64,000 bases of DNA from Fragilariopsis cylindrus CCMP1102 (Eukaryota; Bacillariophyta; Bacillariophyceae; Bacillariales; Bacillariaceae). Positions 55,901 through 64,000 of the stretch are shown here, one piece after another (the first letter of the stretch is position 1; every line of letters begins with the position of its first letter). The stretch spans positions 310,001 to 374,000 of the forward strand of contig FMBT01000307.1 of NCBI GenBank assembly GCA_900095095.1. The letters run 5' to 3'. The notes beneath the pieces are model-generated. The model did no database searches, had not been told where the DNA came from, and saw only the letters and a list, made by a program, of their open reading frames with translations. A program made the translations under genes and the position numbers.

Positions 55901-56338
55901 CAATAGTGGATCCCGGTTGACCTTCTTACTACTGCTGTCCCAGGTACGAGTATCATAATCATCAGCAAAGAGTCGACCTAATACCCACTTCGAATCCAGT
56001 ATATTAATTCCGTTTGGCAGATGAGAATATACTGTTACGTCATCTCGATAACCTTTGGTTTCTCGACGGGGAGAATTTTCCCATAGAAAACTGGGAATCA
56101 TTGTTGTTTGCGACTTATAAGAATCTGCCGTAGAAACATCGTCGGACGCATCGACTCTATTCGGAGTTATATCAACCCATTCTTTTGGAAGAAGTGGCGA
56201 GAGTCGAGCATTGGCAACGACACCTGTCACCACATAACTGTGACGAATCCCTGTAGTTGCAGTATTAGTAGTCGCCTCGCTTATCTTGTTGTTTTTGGAC
56301 TTCCTATTGAGGTTGATATCATCCACTAGTTCTTTCAT
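52979..56338 (-). CDS. Fusion: TTL-like ATP-grasp ligase plus class V PLP enzyme (cysteine-desulfurase-like)
   Basis: One uninterrupted exon of 1119 residues from ATG 56338. Residues about 100-490 resemble the tubulin-tyrosine-ligase ATP-grasp family. They contain WVVKDAGSNGAGGVWVV (phosphate loop), YVAQEYVWPPVLYDGKKCH, then RVYVTI, IHRRAFLHVAND and HITNCCANSH, and YLLEINSPPS as the metal-binding E-x-N strand. A poly-Asn/Asp linker (about 505-660) leads to a class V aminotransferase/cysteine-desulfurase-like domain (about 665-1119). That domain starts FFENAGGTQVPQSVID, as in the VC1184-type branch. It has VVVDGVAVAAHAF (Asp 860 near the PLP ring), SIHKLFGPHLGVL (Schiff-base Lys 889), GIICRHGFFLC and FRISLAHYNT. 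A Cys lies near the desulfurase active-site loop. Single-exon continuity argues that the fusion is real. Substrates are unknown: amino-acid ligation to a protein combined with PLP chemistry on an amino acid is only a suggestion. Confidence 0.8.
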   Translation of the reverse strand: MKELVDDINLNRKSKNNKISEATTNTATTGIRHSYVVTGVVANARLSPLLPKEWVDITPNRVDASDDVSTADSYKSQTTMIPSFLWENSPRRETKGYRDDVTVYSHLPNGINILDSKWVLGRLFADDYDTRTWDSSSKKVNRDPLLATCKTHLFCGLNGFNKFAESVKLLTTDNNNDHNDDDDDDEKKRRYELEKIISNLPDLAVGSSKSPSHLSAEQKLVVDRPPINMLNWWVVKDAGSNGAGGVWVVGRENAKAFGDCDSGTSPLFESHKYVAQEYVWPPVLYDGKKCHVRVYVTITCDGQAFIHRRAFLHVANDNFTIYNDDTGSDDGKAFKDSTHITNCCANSHDDDKFAGEILADFCETKYTTWKSDDDDDLKQQPIIPLADFFPSVQATVSAVVQKSFRKGFIEGGQKNNGFEYCGMDFMLSYKKKEDVVIDGNNSDETLQPVAYLLEINSPPSQDTASSLPHAENLHNEVLRDWMTYWIIPKIDHNYLPIAGGWQHCSVSSSDRSDRSSTSTGTEQVNNSHERKEDLILPSKASILNKIRWALYESKVQKNKMQQNGGNQDRNDEVTNINEHDNNNDDHKGTQLQSNVKHDDNGDDYVCNDNVNTSTTAIEISRFARSQFPFFSSSSCSTNGDVANHQNDNNNKSTFNDSKQQQQQIFFENAGGTQVPQSVIDCVQKSLIRRHREIIGNETKAAARETLRKILVGGNEKKTDASSVVLLGLNTTSLLVSLAQRYVQLLSSTDEVVLSTENHVANFEPWIEAATTAGATIKLWTPFRKKHQDEHSSSSSSSSSSSLPLLSKYETSSNINDLITPHTRVVALPHASNVLGSIRPISALSKMIKYHSNGYAHVVVDGVAVAAHAFVGLDENFGGNVDWYVVSIHKLFGPHLGVLMANQQSKSIEQFLEANDPSCPGTTTNEERLQILLESGTANNESCAGAKGLGMYFKLVSNWYEGKLGGKSAFTSGMIATDTMVSMREVRLVYSLFRKVETSLLKTLIRRLSRYPLVRILDGSSMEYLHCGSGSGSDRSALLRLPTVSFVHKIIPSRDIYTFCLEKGIICRHGFFLCTNYLSDDFNFSDNQDGVFRISLAHYNTSQEVETICDNFEKMPRWDN

Positions 56339-56685
56339 TTCTCAACTAATACAAGGTCGCTTATCTTCGTAATCTTCAGTTGTATTGTATAGTATTGTAT
56401 TGATCATTGTCATATGAATGATATTACGAGTTTTTTTTTTTAAGATTTAAATATTCGAATAATAATCATTTCATATATCTCCCCCTTTACTGAATCCCCC
56501 AAGTTTGGCCCCCTGTACCAGGTATGTTCGAATGTTCGAATGTACGAATGAAAAAGGATAACAACATTTAAAGTAGACATTGTACTTTTAGGTCAATGCA
56601 TCAATGTAGCAGTACAGTAGATCATCGAGGACATCGAACATCGTTTCATACATAAATATAGACCTATAAAGGAGATTCCCCCACA
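56339..56685. other. Divergent promoter region
   Basis: 346 bp between the fusion gene and the DEAD-box gene. It contains GTATTGTATAGTATTGTATTG near 56382 and GTTCGAATGTTCGAATGTACG near 56526, both short direct repeats. No gene was seen. Confidence 0.5.
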
Positions 56686-59248
56686 ATGATCTCCCGTCGA
56701 ATACAAATACTGCAATCATTGACTGTCTCAAACACAAACTATCATGCATACCGTTCGTACCAAAATAGCGCGAAGATATTATGCTCTACAGGTTTTGTCG
56801 GAATACAAGTACCATCTAATCATATACGAGCTACACTATCGTTGTCGCCTTTCCCATCATGGGGGTCATCTTTTTCACCGATGTTGCAAAGGCCTGCTTC
56901 TATTTCTTTCCATTCGACCGTCGCGCATAATAAAGAAATAATAAAGAAAGTGACACACAGCAGCGATGATGATGAAGACCGATTTCATCCTTCGTGTCGA
57001 TTCGAAGACCTGAACTTGCACCCTCAAACACTTAAAGCTCTTCGAAGGCAGGGCCTTCATCGATTAACAGAAATTCAAGAAAAGACATACGATTTCATCC
57101 TCAATGGGCATAATCTCGTTGCTCGGTCTCGGACAGGCACTGGGAAGACACTTGCATTTTTGGTCCCAAGTCTCGAGCGGCAACTTTTACGAGAACAACA
57201 ATACAACAATAACGATGATACAATATCCACCTCAATTGATAAATTCAAAAACAACTTCAGAATACCGATTCTTGTCCTTGCTCCAACCAGAGAGTTGGCT
57301 GCGCAAATCCATAAAGAGGCGGAAAAGTTATTATCAATACACGACAATCATCGCGATAGATCTTCCAAATTATCTGCACAAGTCATTTACGGTGGGGTTC
57401 CGAAAGAAGAGGATGTTCGCCGATTTCAGTCTCGATTGCCAACAATTCTTGTAGCTACTCCAGGAAGATTGAAAGATCATCTGTAAGAAAAAGAAGAAAT
57501 AACACTGTTTGCCCTATATTCATTACCTTCGAGTTTTATCTTTCTTTCTGTGGTGCTGACTTTCGAATGCCTTTTCTTAATTTTATACTCCTTGGTTCAG
57601 AGCCACGACCACATTGAAACTTCCTCGTCGGAAGCATAATGACGAGAATAATGACGTTGATGCTGAACGCACCATACCGTTTCGATGTGCTCTTCAAAAT
57701 GGAAATTTGAATACTTTGGTTTTGGATGAGACAGATCGACTATTGGAATTAGGATTCAGACGAGATATTCAGGATATTTTATCCTGCCTGAACGATACTT
57801 CCACAGGAGCATCGGTTCTTCCCTCCTCCTCCTCTTCCATTTCAACGCACTCATCAGCACCAGGAACACTATGCCGGCAAACGCTTTTATTTTCGGCAAC
57901 GCTAGCACCTGGCGTTTTAGATGTTGTGGATCTTGCTATGTCAACATCTTCATCCAAAAATAATCAAAATGGTGGCAAGCGCAACAATAGTAACAATGAT
58001 AGCGGCAGCAGCAATGGTGATGAAACTTATTACCAAATGGTTGATTGTATTCACGACGACGATCCCACGACGCATACCAACATGAATACCGAGCAATCTT
58101 ATATAGTGTTACCATCACAAAGATTTTGGACTGGGTCAATGGAAGTCCTACTGAACTTAATGGCGACAGATAGAGCTGATGACCATGATAAAAAATCATC
58201 GAAAAAGAAAAAAAATAAGATAATTGTATTTTTTGATATGACACGACTGGCACAATTATATTCCAAGTTTTTATCCTTGCGATTGGGGTACACAACAGGA
58301 GTATGGGAAATCCATGGGAAAATGCATCAGCGAGAACGAACCGTAGTCGCAAGACGATTTCGCAATGCCTCACAAGGGATTTTGTTGACAAGTGATGTGA
58401 GTGCTCGAGGTGTAGACTATCCAGACGTTTCCCATGTGATTCAAATTGGGCAGCCAAAAGATAGAGAAACATATATTCACCGACTGGGAAGGACGGGTAG
58501 AGCCGGAAAATTAGGGAAGGGGCTGTTGATTCTTCCAGAATTTGAAGAAGACTTCGTCGAGGAAGAATTGGAAGGGCTTGAATTAATCCTCGACGATCTC
58601 TTGCAACATCGTTTACTATCCAATAAGACGAAATCAGCAGAGTTTAGAATACGGAAAAATCTCAAGAATGAGTTGGGTCTCCTACGACAAGATATGATCG
58701 AAGGGCGAGATCCTGCAGAAATGGAACAATCATTGCTTCTAGCCTATCATTCTATGATTTCGTTCTACTTTCAAAGTCGTCGTCGCGACGGATCAGAACA
58801 ATCGTCGGAAAGTTTAGTTTCTTTCATTAATCAACTCATCCAAGATTTTGGACTATCAGAATTACCAGCCATTGATTCAAAGCGCGCTACGAATATGGGT
58901 ATTGAAGATCTCCCTGGACTCAATATCCGAAAGAACTGGGAAGATCACAGTTGGCATAGTAATAGTGACGACGGATTTCAAAGGAAAGAACACGGTGATT
59001 TTGATGAATGGTTTGGTGTGCCTCGTGGTAGTCCAATAATAGAAGGAAAGAGCAATTCGGTTTCAAGGCAAAAGGAAGAATACGAACAAAATAAGTACAA
59101 CCCCACTAACGTAAAGGACCGAGAACGCCAATCACCGATAAGCCCAAAGCGTATCACGAGACAAAACACAAACACGAAGAGCAGGAGGAACAAATTAAAG
59201 TACGACAATTTCCAAAGGTGGGAGAATTCATTGGATTCCAAAATATAG
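56686..59248 (+). CDS. DEAD-box-family RNA helicase with DETD motif, probably organellar
   Basis: Two exons (56686-57482 and 57601-59248) give 814 residues. The start is basic and Ser/Gln-rich without acidic residues (MISRRIQILQSLTVSNTNYH), a mitochondrial-type presequence. Helicase motifs occur in order: FEDLNLHPQTLKALRRQG with LTEIQEKTYDFIL (Q motif), ARSRTGTGKTLAF (I), APTRELAAQ (Ia), YGGVP, ATPGRLKD (Ib), LVLDETDRLLELGFR (II, DETD instead of DEAD), LLFSATLAPG (III), VFFDMTRLAQLY (IV), LLTSDVSARGVDYP (V) and HRLGRTGRAGK (VI). The protein resembles yeast MSS116 and similar organellar RNA chaperones. Asn/Ser-rich inserts lie between motifs III and IV. The C-terminus is basic and disordered. 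RNA unwinding is expected; the RNA target is unknown. Confidence 0.9.
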
Positions 59249-59285
59249 TAGATCTTTGTTCCAATAGCGAATCATTAAATCTTAC

Positions 59286-60783
59286 TTAATTGACGCGATG
59301 ACGTTTCGCACTTTCATTATCAGATGCCAACACCTGCTCTTTAATTTTTTTTGATTGATCTTCAGAGTTACGCTTGCCGGATGTGTCATGTCCCTCTCCT
59401 ACTACTACTATTTTGTTAGATTTTCCATCGTAGAGACGAAAGCAAACATCATCATCATCTGTACCTTCGACGGTAGAGGCACTCACATTCAAATTCAAAT
59501 CGTTTTTCATTTTTTGCCACTGAATTTGAACATTACCACCCTTACGAGATGCATCTGAAATAGACTGTAATGGTATTTGACAAATCAACTTTTCTCCTGA
59601 TTTTTCGTTCCCCAATGGCCAGGTAAATTGTTGCCCTTTGTACGTGTTATCCTTTTCTTTCTCTGTAGCAGCAATTTCGGTTACTTCTCGATGTCTAATA
59701 GTAGTCTTTTGGACATGCAATGCAGTTGACGTACTATTATGTTTTGGTGGAGCCAAGAATTTCAAAGATTTCCTTTTTATTATGTCCCTACCACTCATTT
59801 TATCTACCATTAAATCTGGGAATGGTTTCACATTATATGGATGGTAATTTAACCAGATATTTACAAGGAAAGTAACTCGACGATGTCTTCTTTTTTGTAG
59901 TTTTGGAATGTCATCCTCATTTGTTATAAATTCTAACTGCTTTTCAAAAGTACCTTTTTCGCCCATTAAGTCGGGTGGAGAAGCATGAAGGTTTCTACCG
60001 TCGAATGATGTGTGCTTACCGACCGCGGGCCAGGTTACAAATCCTTCCACAAATTCGTCTGGTTCGATCCATTCCCCTGTCAATGGATGAATACAACAAT
60101 CCATAATCAAGGTTGGACTAAAAGGAAAGAACAGTGAGACAAGAGTTGTGAGAACTATAATATGGCGGAGAGAAAACATTTGAGACGAGAACGTCAAAGT
60201 GCACTTGCCTACCAATATTGGTTAAGTATGTTACTGTGGAAAGATGAGGGTGAACGTATGTTGATCCTCCAGTTAGTAACCGTAATTCTTCATCCTTGTC
60301 GACATGAAATGAGATTCCGTTAACGAAGGGGTCCTTAGAACTATCATCTGCGTCGGAACATTCCTGGGCAGAATACCGACCAGTTTTGTGAGGTGAAGGG
60401 CGGAGCTGGCACCACCATTCTGCACCACTAGTTTCACGGTCGTAATCGAGATCTGCTGGAACGTGATGATGAAATATATCAAGAGCAAATTGTTCGAGAG
60501 CACAACGCGCTTTGGTATGTCCATCAGCTGGCATCCAGTATGTTTGTGGCATCATCACGTAATCACTGATTTCACAATCCAACAGGATATCATCCAGCCA
60601 TGATTTTTCGGTAGAACTACTTTCGTCGTTAATTGATTCTTGTATGTTAGTCATTTGAACTTTGTAATCATAATCCATTCCATTCTTTTTATCCACTAAT
60701 GAATCATCCTCATCCTTTGCCTCCCTCTTGATGTTACCAGTCCTTCCGTTTTCGTCAAAGCGGAAATTTATCTCTATCTCCAT
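59286..60783 (-). CDS. 2OG-Fe(II) oxygenase-like protein
   Basis: Two exons (60209-60783 and 59286-60117) give 468 residues. The intron at 60118-60208 is GC-AG: the donor AG-GCAAGT joins to the acceptor TTTTAG. Only this reading keeps the frame (TYLTNIG joined to SPTLIMDCC); the nearby GT sites do not. Residues about 100-275 look like a double-stranded beta-helix dioxygenase: ISFHVDKDEEL with H-x-D near residue 158, HPHLSTVTYLTN, SFDGRNLHASP with the distal His near 234, and RVTFLVNIWLNYHP with the 2OG-binding Arg near 270. The C-terminal part is hydrophilic. The substrate is unknown, and similar proteins are usually annotated as hypothetical. The catalytic residues were assigned by eye. Confidence 0.65.
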
Positions 60784-61173
60784 GATTGATTCGTTGATGG
60801 TGCTTATCCTTTACCGAATAATCTGATTCATTAAAGCACTTGTATTGGTACTACTACTACTTGTTGCTGTTATAGTTTTGATCATCAGCTAGTATCTAGT
60901 ATCTAGTATCTACAATTGACACAACTTTATGAAATAATGTACATTACAGTATCGAATTGTCCATCGATCACGGACGGACTCAGGACTGAGGACTGTGGGA
61001 AATTTTTAAGATTTTCGCTTTTTACATTATCTTTTCTACATTGAACATTATTATCTTTGTTCAATACAGAAGAAAGTTCCTTTTGACATTTATAATTGTA
61101 GTTGAATGTTGATTTTCATGTTAAAGAATTATAAATGCGAAATATAATGTGACACAATCATGTACCAAAAATA
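60784..61173. other. Divergent promoter region
   Basis: 390 bp between the oxygenase-like and DUF711 genes. A TAGTATCTAGTATCTAGTATC triplet repeat lies at about 60890-60911. No gene was seen. Confidence 0.5.
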
Positions 61174-62733
61174 ATGCGTCCTCCACTTCCTACAATCGAT
61201 AGTAAGAACAGCCTAGAAAGTGGATGTAGTCTATCGACGTCCAATAAAACGGAACATCTTTCATCGACAACCGTTGAGGATGCCGGTCGCAAGACAACGA
61301 AACCGAAAATTCGTACGATAACTGCATTTATCAAGTTGACAGAATTTGATTTTTTGGAAAAATCTGACTATACGTTATCCATGTTCCCATCTCTGAAAGC
61401 TAAAATTGATGCCGTGGTGGATGGTCTGAAAGATCTCGAAATAAAATACCAAGAGGATGGCTATATCGTGGAATCATTGCGAATCGCGACGAATCCATTT
61501 GGGGTTTGGCTTTTACAAAATGATGAATTCGTTCTGGCTGATCGTTTGGAATTTTTGGGTTCACTCTTACATCGCCATGGTATATTTGGTTGCTGCCTCG
61601 GTCCTGCAAAAAATACTAATGAATTAGCGTGTGTACGTCAAATTATAGCTTCCTCTGAGAAATTTCATTGCTTTTTTATGCTCAATGCCAACGACCACGT
61701 CGGAGCTCACGAGGCAAAAGAAATGGTATATGATATTTCCTCTGTCAATTCTCAAGGTCTTGCGAATTTTCGTTTTGCCGTCGCCGCGAAAACATGTAAG
61801 CCATGGAATCCATGTTTCCCTGTGGCGTATTACGAAGAAGAGGAGAAACGGGAGGAGGAAGCTGGTACGGGAGAAGAAATTGACCACAGACGTTTTGATG
61901 TTCGATTTGCTATCGGGCTTGAGAATTCCTCCATCGTGAAACTTCTTTTGCGGAAATGTGGTACCATAGAAAATATAGATACAATCTTCCGACAAGGTAT
62001 GGTTGAGGCGTTGATACCTATTCAACAAATTGCAACTAATTTTTGTTCTACTGATGATACACAAAGCAAAAAAAACGGTAAACATGGTAACACGATTAGA
62101 GATCTTGACAAGATATTTCGTGACGTTATGATGCATGTTCTATTTCCACCAGGTATAGCCCATAGCTGTTCGAATCATATCCACAATGGTGTTCAACCAA
62201 TATCATTTCGGTTTATGGGCATTGACACAACCGTACATTTCCCTTTCAAAACCAGCTCCTTCGTATCTGCATTGGAATGCCTGGATGAGATTGATGAATT
62301 TGGTGAATGTGGAACTATTGCAGCGTGTACTGCGATCAGTAAAGTCTTGCAAAGTATGGAATGTATCCGTTCTACTGGATTTTGTGGGCTGGATATTCCA
62401 GTGTGTAGTGATAGGCGCTTTGTTCAACTAATCGAATCGTCGAGTTGCCCACGTCGCCTCATCAACATTTTACCAGTGTGTGCGAATGGAATTGATATGG
62501 TATGTGTGCCTGGAAGTGATGTACATCTGCATACACAATCTGAGCAAAGTTTGCGGTCACTTCTCTTGGATATGGTAACGTTAGCAGAGCAATTAGGGAA
62601 GCCGTTGATTTCTCGTATTCTACCTGTTCCCGGTAAAAAGAAAGGCGACAGAGTCAATTTTGGATCTTCATCCCATTTTATAAATTGTAATGTCATCTAC
62701 CTGGACAAAGGAGAATGCAAAGGTGAAAGATAA
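61174..62733 (+). CDS. DUF711 (UPF0210) family protein
   Basis: Single exon, 519 residues, ATG at 61174. The sequence follows the DUF711 family: RTITAFIKL, SLRIATNPFGVWL, LHRHGIFGCCLGPA, then NFRFAVAAKTCKPWNPCFPVAY, RFAIGLENS, FRFMGIDTTVHF, GECGTIAACTAISKVL, STGFCGLDIPVCSD, ANGIDMVCVPGSD and KPLISRILPVPGKKKGD. The family is widespread in bacteria and archaea and is fold-related to glycyl-radical-type barrels, but its reaction is not established to my knowledge. The N-terminal 45 residues are polar and look like an added tail, without a clear targeting signal. An intronless gene of mainly prokaryotic distribution could reflect old transfer; this is inference. Confidence 0.85.
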   Translation: MRPPLPTIDSKNSLESGCSLSTSNKTEHLSSTTVEDAGRKTTKPKIRTITAFIKLTEFDFLEKSDYTLSMFPSLKAKIDAVVDGLKDLEIKYQEDGYIVESLRIATNPFGVWLLQNDEFVLADRLEFLGSLLHRHGIFGCCLGPAKNTNELACVRQIIASSEKFHCFFMLNANDHVGAHEAKEMVYDISSVNSQGLANFRFAVAAKTCKPWNPCFPVAYYEEEEKREEEAGTGEEIDHRRFDVRFAIGLENSSIVKLLLRKCGTIENIDTIFRQGMVEALIPIQQIATNFCSTDDTQSKKNGKHGNTIRDLDKIFRDVMMHVLFPPGIAHSCSNHIHNGVQPISFRFMGIDTTVHFPFKTSSFVSALECLDEIDEFGECGTIAACTAISKVLQSMECIRSTGFCGLDIPVCSDRRFVQLIESSSCPRRLINILPVCANGIDMVCVPGSDVHLHTQSEQSLRSLLLDMVTLAEQLGKPLISRILPVPGKKKGDRVNFGSSSHFINCNVIYLDKGECKGER

Positions 62734-62857
62734 CACTGGACTACAGTATAGTATGAGTAGAGATACTGATTAGATAATGTAATGTGATTTTTATCTTGAT
62801 TGATCGATCAATTATGATATAAATATTATTCGTAGTTTTTATATAGCTTTATTATTT

Positions 62858-64000
62858 TTACTTTTTTTTCGCTGCTAGAACTGTTTTTGTTTCTTTACCC
62901 TTCTGGAAAAACGATGGTCCTGATTCCCTTACAAACCCTTCATCGGCCTTCGCAAAAGCTTCTTCACTCGACTCAAAATGTCTCGTCTTCCATTCTTCAT
63001 TTAATCTCTGAGCAACGTCGTCCATCCTAAATAAGACAGTCATAAAAGAAACAAGACACAAAAGGTTGAATAACTAAATTCCGTTTTCAAAAAAATCATG
63101 GCAAACGCAGTAATGATAAAGAAGTCAATAATCACTCACCTCCCCGTTGGGTAATAGGAATATAGATATGCAAACTGAGCTGGGAAAATTGCATATTGCA
63201 AAATTGGCTGATTACAAGAAAAAATAGTTCTTTTGGTAAGTATGGTGTGGAACTACAATTGCTATCTGAATTTTGCCCGTTAATAGTTATAAATGATGTG
63301 CTTACCTTCCAAAAGAACGTCAGATAACTCTTCCAAGACTTTCCAAGATCGTCATGAGGACTCCATGGTGTGTCAAATGCGTTGATGATCAAGTCACTGG
63401 CCAATCGACTCATAAATTGCACAGCGCTCACTCTTAAAATACGTTTTCTATAAAAATCTTGTAGAGAATCTTCGATCTTCTCGGTAGATCTTACGTTCGC
63501 GAGAGTTTCAGTAAGAACATATGCATCCTCGATCGCTTGGCATCCTCCCCTGAACGGAAAGGAAAAAAGTCAGTTAGTCATCGGTCTCAACAACAGCAAC
63601 AACAACGAAGTGCAATATGGTAGTACTCAATAACAGTTCAAATTTTGGATAAAACACTTACTGTCCTAAATTGGGCATCATTGCGTGAATGGCATCACCC
63701 ATGAGGACAACATTACCATCTGCCCAACTTCGAAAAAATTCGGGCGCTCTATCGTATAGATCACGTTGCTCAACGGATTCAGGTGGGGTTGAATCTAGAA
63801 CTGTCATAACTTCGTCAGTCCATCCCTCGTGCAGGGATTTGATGTAATCGACGAGATTTACTTCCGGATCCTCTTGGTCTTCTCTTGTCGAGCCACCCCA
63901 TCCGGATGGAGCCTTTCTGGTACCAGGTGGGAGCGCAAAAAAAGCATACCATTGAATACGGCCACCTCCGACATCTGAAGTTACAAAGTAGCGCTGCGGA
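62858..64000 (-). CDS. ZEP: Zeaxanthin epoxidase-like FAD monooxygenase, C-terminal part
   Basis: Four exons are visible (62858-63026, 63140-63207, 63306-63549 and 63662 to beyond the right edge), joined in phase through introns of about 100 bp. The FAD-binding motif of aromatic-hydroxylase-type monooxygenases is present: VVLMGDAIHAMMPNLG, then QGGCQAIEDAYVLTETL, the segment shared with plant ABA1/ZEP. Further matches are RYFVTSDVGGGRIQWYAFFA upstream and PILQYAIFPAQFAYLYSYYP near the end. The enzyme converts zeaxanthin to antheraxanthin and violaxanthin in the plastid xanthophyll cycle, which in diatoms also serves diadinoxanthin synthesis. The N-terminal dinucleotide fold and the plastid presequence lie beyond the window. 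No FHA domain follows, unlike plant ZEP. Confidence 0.88.

Noticed and set aside
60061-60080. tRNA-like B-box word GGTTCGATCC
   Set aside because: It lies within the oxygenase-like coding exon with no cloverleaf around it.

Overview
The window is nuclear DNA of a photosynthetic stramenopile, almost certainly a diatom. Three things point to this. A zeaxanthin epoxidase sits at the right edge. Several proteins carry hydrophobic signal peptides, and the prolyl-tRNA synthetase has a plastid-type presequence with a YAF motif. The small protein at 4215-4751 belongs to a hypothetical family (GDNPAVTMGAPITIDW) that I know from diatoms. Genes are densely packed on both strands with short spliceosomal introns (about 80-290 bp, GT-AG, one GC-AG). 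No tRNA, rRNA, CRISPR array or operon was seen.

Layout. 1-4.8 kb: kinase 3' end, CDC45, diatom-specific hypothetical protein. 5.4-10.3 kb: an apparently complete Mutator-like (MULE) transposon with 82-bp terminal inverted repeats, 200-bp tandem repeats on the left, about 94-bp tandem repeats on the right and an intact SWIM-type transposase. 11.3-19.4 kb: disrupted Mpv17/PMP22-like gene, cyclin-fold protein with an N-terminal hydrophobic segment, plastid-type prolyl-tRNA synthetase. 19.9-22.4 kb: degenerate kinesin-like protein. 22.4-33 kb: a very large minus-strand locus encoding a Ser/Asp-rich repeat region, a thioredoxin-like domain, an NB-ARC NTPase and kinesin-light-chain-type TPRs. 33.5-38 kb: Msp1/ATAD1-clade AAA protein with a signal peptide. 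39.4-44.6 kb: MANF/CDNF homologue, OXA1/YidC insertase, frame-disrupted C78 (ZUFSP/ZUP1) peptidase. 45.5-52 kb: ArfGAP, coiled-coil protein, CENP-X/MHF2, ERGIC3. 53-64 kb: a fusion of a tubulin-tyrosine-ligase-like ATP-grasp domain with a class V PLP enzyme, DEAD-box helicase, 2OG-Fe(II) oxygenase-like protein, DUF711 protein, zeaxanthin epoxidase (partial).

The genes are unrelated housekeeping and accessory genes; no pathway unites them. CDC45 and CENP-X share an E2F-like TTCGCGCCA motif upstream. Six loci (CDC45, Mpv17-like, the N-terminal part of the NB-ARC locus, OXA1, the C78 peptidase, ArfGAP) contain one-base frame changes, mostly in low-complexity coding tracts. In two of them an internal repeat shows that exactly one base is missing. 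Sequencing indels are the simplest explanation, but real pseudogenisation or unrecognised splicing is not excluded. Exon boundaries were inferred by eye from splice consensus, phase and protein-family continuity.
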